Below are positions 31,106 through 33,319 of a stretch of DNA of 33,319 bases, piece by piece (position 1 is the stretch's first letter; the number at the start of each line of letters is the position of its first letter). A program made the translations under genes and the position numbers. The notes beneath the pieces are model-generated. The model was not told where the DNA came from and ran no database searches. It was given only the letters and a program-made list of their open reading frames with translations. The stretch is taken from the NCBI GenBank assembly GCA_016869045.1, contig VGFC01000030.1:1-33319 (forward strand), written 5' to 3'. The stretch comes from Armatimonadota bacterium. GTDB taxonomy: Bacteria > Armatimonadota > Zipacnadia > Zipacnadales > VGFC01.

Positions 31106-32269
31106 GTGAGCGAAGTGCTGAACCTCGCCCTCGTTGGCTGCGGGGGCATGATGGGTGCGCATCGGCGTGGGCTGCAGTTGCTGTGGGAAGCCGGCTACCG
31201 CGAGTTCCGCGTCGTCGGCTGCTGCGACATCGACGAAGGCAAGGCGGCGGCGATGGCGGACGGGATCGCCGAGTTCCAGGGCGACCGGCCGCGCGTGTAC
31301 GCCGACCTGGAGGCGATGCTTGCGGCCGATTCGGAGATCCAGGCGGTCGATCTCTCGCTCGTGCATCGGGATCACCACCGGCTCGCGGTCCCGGCGTTGC
31401 AGGCCGGGAAGCACGTCATCATCGAGAAGCCCCTCGCGATCACGATGCGCGCGGGGAAGCTGATCCTCGACGCGGCACAGGAGGCCGATAAGGTGCTGGC
31501 GGTCGCCGAGAACTACCGGCGCTCGCCGGAGATGCGGGCCATCAAGTGGGCGGTGAGCCAAGGCCGCGTCGGCGAGGTGCGGATGATCTTCTGGATCGAC
31601 ATCGGCGAGCGGCTCTGGTACTGGACCTGGCGCGAGCACAAGGACCAGGCCGGCGGCGGCTGGCCGCTGGACGGCGGCGTGCATTTCGCGGACCTGTTCC
31701 GGTATCACGTCGGCCCGGTGCGCGAGGTCTCGGCGCTCGTGCGGGGCTACTACCCCTTCCGGCACGGGACCCACGACAACCCGACTGGCGAGGCCATCCC
31801 CGTGGACGTGGAAGACACGACCCTGGCGACGATGGCCTTCGACGGCGATGTGACCGGCACGTGGATTTCGACCAGTGCGGCACCGATGCAGGGCTTCAAC
31901 CGGCGGGCCATCTACGGCAGTGAGGGCTGCCTCGACTTCGGCGGCGGGCTGAAGACGCGCGAGGAAGAGGTCTCCCTCGCCGACCTCACCGGGGAGTACA
32001 CGGAGCAGCTCGACGACGCCGAGCGGGAGCGCCTCTTCCCGCACGGCGTTACGGACACGGTGGGCCAGGAGCTCTGCGAGTTCATCCGCGCGTGCCTGCA
32101 CGGGACATCGGTGGAGACCGATGGCCTGGAGGGCTACAAGGCCTCGGCGATCTGCTTCGCGCTGTATGAGTCGCAAGCTCTCGGTCGGCCGGTCTCAACC
32201 GAGGAGATCGAGAACCTCGAAGTCGAGGTCTACCAGCGGGAGATCAACGAGGGACTCGGCCTGGCCTGA
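31106..32269 (+). CDS. Gfo/Idh/MocA-family NAD(P)-dependent oxidoreductase
   Basis: A 387-residue cytoplasmic dehydrogenase. The N-terminal Rossmann motif is LALVGCGGMMGAHRRG (7-22), the conserved EKPLA loop with catalytic Lys108 is at residues 107-111, and DGGVHFADLFRYH (189-201) holds the family Asp/His pair. Related enzymes oxidise inositol, sugars or sugar-acid derivatives, or act on bacterial glycans. The exact substrate is unknown. GTG at 31106 is the start: AGGAGG at 31092-31097 lies 8 nt upstream, although the frame is open for 63 more codons. It is divergent from the DNA methyltransferase and precedes a small membrane protein gene by 33 nt on the same strand. Confidence 0.9.
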   Translation: MSEVLNLALVGCGGMMGAHRRGLQLLWEAGYREFRVVGCCDIDEGKAAAMADGIAEFQGDRPRVYADLEAMLAADSEIQAVDLSLVHRDHHRLAVPALQAGKHVIIEKPLAITMRAGKLILDAAQEADKVLAVAENYRRSPEMRAIKWAVSQGRVGEVRMIFWIDIGERLWYWTWREHKDQAGGGWPLDGGVHFADLFRYHVGPVREVSALVRGYYPFRHGTHDNPTGEAIPVDVEDTTLATMAFDGDVTGTWISTSAAPMQGFNRRAIYGSEGCLDFGGGLKTREEEVSLADLTGEYTEQLDDAERERLFPHGVTDTVGQELCEFIRACLHGTSVETDGLEGYKASAICFALYESQALGRPVSTEEIENLEVEVYQREINEGLGLA

Positions 32270-32302
32270 CCTGCAGGACGCAGGCCCGAGGGGAGACGGA
32301 CA

Positions 32303-32758
32303 TTGACCGGGGCTACGATCGTGCTGATGGTCGTCGGCATCCTCGTCGTCGTGTTCCTGTGGCTGGCGTTCCTGATGGCGCTGATCTATGGCATCTTCCG
32401 CCGGACCAGCGGCTGGCAGGCCCTCGCCGAGCGCCATCCGGCGCCCGACGGCTTGCCGGGCACGCTCTATCACCGCCAGACCGTGAAGGTCGGGGCCGTG
32501 CGCTGGCGCTGGGCCATGACCGTCGGGATCAGCGACTACGGGCTCTATCTCGCGCCCTCGCCGCCCCTCGGTCCGTTCCGCGGGCTGCTTCGGCACCCGC
32601 CCATTCTCATTCCCTGGTCGGAGATTCGCGTCGTCGGGCCGGGGCACATCTACCTGCTGTGGGAGTGCACGGAGCTGGCCGTCGGCGAGCCGAAGATCGC
32701 GTCTATCACCGTGCCCAACGGCCTGCTGGCCCTGCTGGCCCCTCATCTGCCGAAGTAG
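32303..32758 (+). CDS. Small single-pass membrane protein, hypothetical
   Basis: A 151-residue protein with one strong N-terminal transmembrane helix (residues 5-32, with VVGILVVVFLWLAFLMALIYG) and a soluble domain with LYHRQTVKVGAVRWR, VGISDYGLYLAP and ILIPWSEIRVVGP. The pattern resembles small PH-like or DUF-type membrane proteins, but I do not recognise the family. The start is TTG at 32303, with GGGGAG at 32290-32295, 7 nt upstream. It follows the Gfo/Idh gene closely. The stop codon TAG shares its last base with the left end of the inverted-repeat element at 32758, so the element may have replaced the original 3-prime end. Confidence 0.65.
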   Translation: MTGATIVLMVVGILVVVFLWLAFLMALIYGIFRRTSGWQALAERHPAPDGLPGTLYHRQTVKVGAVRWRWAMTVGISDYGLYLAPSPPLGPFRGLLRHPPILIPWSEIRVVGPGHIYLLWECTELAVGEPKIASITVPNGLLALLAPHLPK

Positions 32759-33030
32759 GGACACCATACCCATTTCGCTGACGTCGGGCGGAATACCGAG
32801 TCTCGGATAGATACGGGAGCAGTGGGGCGGGCATTCTTGCCCGCCAGAGGCTGTGGCGGGCAAGGATGATTGCGTTGAAGAAGGGCTCTGTAGAGGAAGG
32901 ACGCCCCTCCTACGCGGCCTACGTATCTCGTAGGTCGGGATGCCAATCCCGACCCTGCCTTTTTCAACACAATCGAATGCCCGCCCCACTGCTCCCGTGT
33001 TTCCGCGAAGCGCAGTAGGCATGGTGTCCC
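32758..33030. mobile_element. 273-nt nested inverted-repeat element (MITE-like)
   Basis: The ends are perfect inverted repeats: GGGACACCAT (32758-32767) and ATGGTGTCCC (33021-33030). Inside, a 24-nt perfect inverted repeat joins 32813-32836 and 32975-32998. A partly matching arm follows (32868-32888 against 32957-32974, GATTGyGTTGAA core), then separate hairpins: TTGCCCGCCA (32837-32846) with TGGCGGGCAA (32854-32863), and GGTCGGGAT (32933-32941) with ATCCCGACC (32946-32954). There is no coding frame for a transposase. The region is the whole gap between the small membrane protein and the right-edge gene. No clear target-site duplication is seen. It could be a non-autonomous element or a large structured RNA. 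Confidence 0.6.
32928..32954. repeat. Hairpin repeat copy 2 (CTCGTAGGTCG...GCCA...CGAC family)
   Basis: The stem GGTCGGGAT/ATCCCGACC with loop GCCA follows CTCGTA. It shares its 5-prime flank, loop and stem base with the copy at 12499-12525, while the variable stem bases GGAT/ATCC replace AAGC/GCTT there. An alternative hairpin, CCTACG (32918-32923) with CGTAGG (32929-32934), competes for the same flank. Confidence 0.55.
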
Positions 33031-33053
33031 TCTATTCCGGGAAGGAGCGCCCC

Positions 33054-33319
33054 GTGGCAGACCCACTCGGCATCGCGATGCTCGGCACCACCCACGCCCA
33101 CGCGGCGGGGAAGATGGAGGTCCTGAAGGCCTCGCCGGACTGGCAGGTCGTCGGTGCCTGCGAGCCGGACGAGGCGGCTCTCGCGAAGCAGCGCACGACG
33201 GACGCCTTCCACGACGTGACCTGGATGACCCAGGACGAACTCCTTGCACGTCCGGATGTCGTGGCCGTCGCAGTCGAGGGCGACGTCGCGGAGAACCTGG
33301 CCTTGGGCGAAGCCGTCAT
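33054..33319 (+). CDS. Gfo/Idh/MocA-family oxidoreductase, N-terminal part (cut by window end)
   Basis: An open frame from GTG at 33054 to the window edge, about 88 residues. It reads LGIAMLGTTHAHAAGKMEVL, then DWQVVGACEPDEAALAK and DELLARPDVVAVAVEGDVAEN, the N-terminal Rossmann half of a Gfo/Idh/MocA oxidoreductase, with HAHAAGK replacing the usual GxGxxG-helix pattern. AAGGAG at 33042-33047, 6 nt before the GTG, is a good ribosome binding site. The gene lies just downstream of the inverted-repeat element and would be the second Gfo/Idh gene within 2 kb. Completeness and cofactor cannot be judged here. Confidence 0.75.
   Translation, partial: MADPLGIAMLGTTHAHAAGKMEVLKASPDWQVVGACEPDEAALAKQRTTDAFHDVTWMTQDELLARPDVVAVAVEGDVAENLALGEAV

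Overview
This 33.3 kb window is a high-GC bacterial chromosome segment with about 21 protein-coding genes and no rRNA, tRNA or CRISPR array that I could recognise. The gene mix suggests an uncultivated, heterotrophic, non-proteobacterial lineage. It includes a SpoIIIAA/Ycf45-type AAA+R3H ATPase, a DUF6785-type membrane protein, GH36-like and TIM-barrel secreted glycosidases, Gfo/Idh/MocA oxidoreductases, a subtilase with a FlgD-like tail and a Pro-rich SLBB export protein. Armatimonadota or a planctomycete-like phylum would fit. This is inference from gene content only; no marker gene fixes the phylum.

Left part (1-7.5 kb): an aldo/keto reductase with a ferredoxin-like tail converges on a TPR-like hypothetical gene. 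A SIS-domain (GmhA-like) isomerase is divergent from a lipoprotein that fuses an AstE/M14-like zinc-hydrolase domain to a BPL_N/class I amidotransferase-like domain. A large GH36-like alpha-galactosidase follows on the minus strand.

Central part (7.6-18.3 kb): a PIN toxin-antitoxin pair is followed by a perfect-consensus sigma-70-type promoter (TTGACA-17-TATAAT). That promoter has a structured leader and drives the R3H ATPase. Next comes a secreted TIM-barrel hydrolase. A two-gene Septu-like defence operon (PtuA ATPase plus PtuB HNH nuclease, overlapping ATGA) is translationally coupled (TGATG) to thymidylate kinase (tmk). DNA polymerase III delta-prime (holB) follows, then a DUF6785-like membrane protein that overlaps holB by ATGA. 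The defence genes therefore sit directly upstream of core replication genes.

Right part (18.4-33.3 kb): a SAM methyltransferase; a secreted S8 peptidase divergent from a small membrane protein; a polysaccharide-export pair (SLBB protein and Wzx-like flippase, ATGA overlap); a second SAM methyltransferase; a 682-residue TPR protein; and an orphan DNA methyltransferase with motif order X-I-IV. A Gfo/Idh oxidoreductase and a small membrane protein lie before a 273-nt nested inverted-repeat element (32758-33030). A second Gfo/Idh gene runs off the right edge.

The most interesting signals are the Septu-like operon coupled to tmk-holB, the lipoprotein domain fusion, the nested inverted-repeat element, and two distant hairpins. 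The hairpins share flanks and loop (CTCGTAGGTCG...GCCA...CGAC) but have compensatory stem changes.
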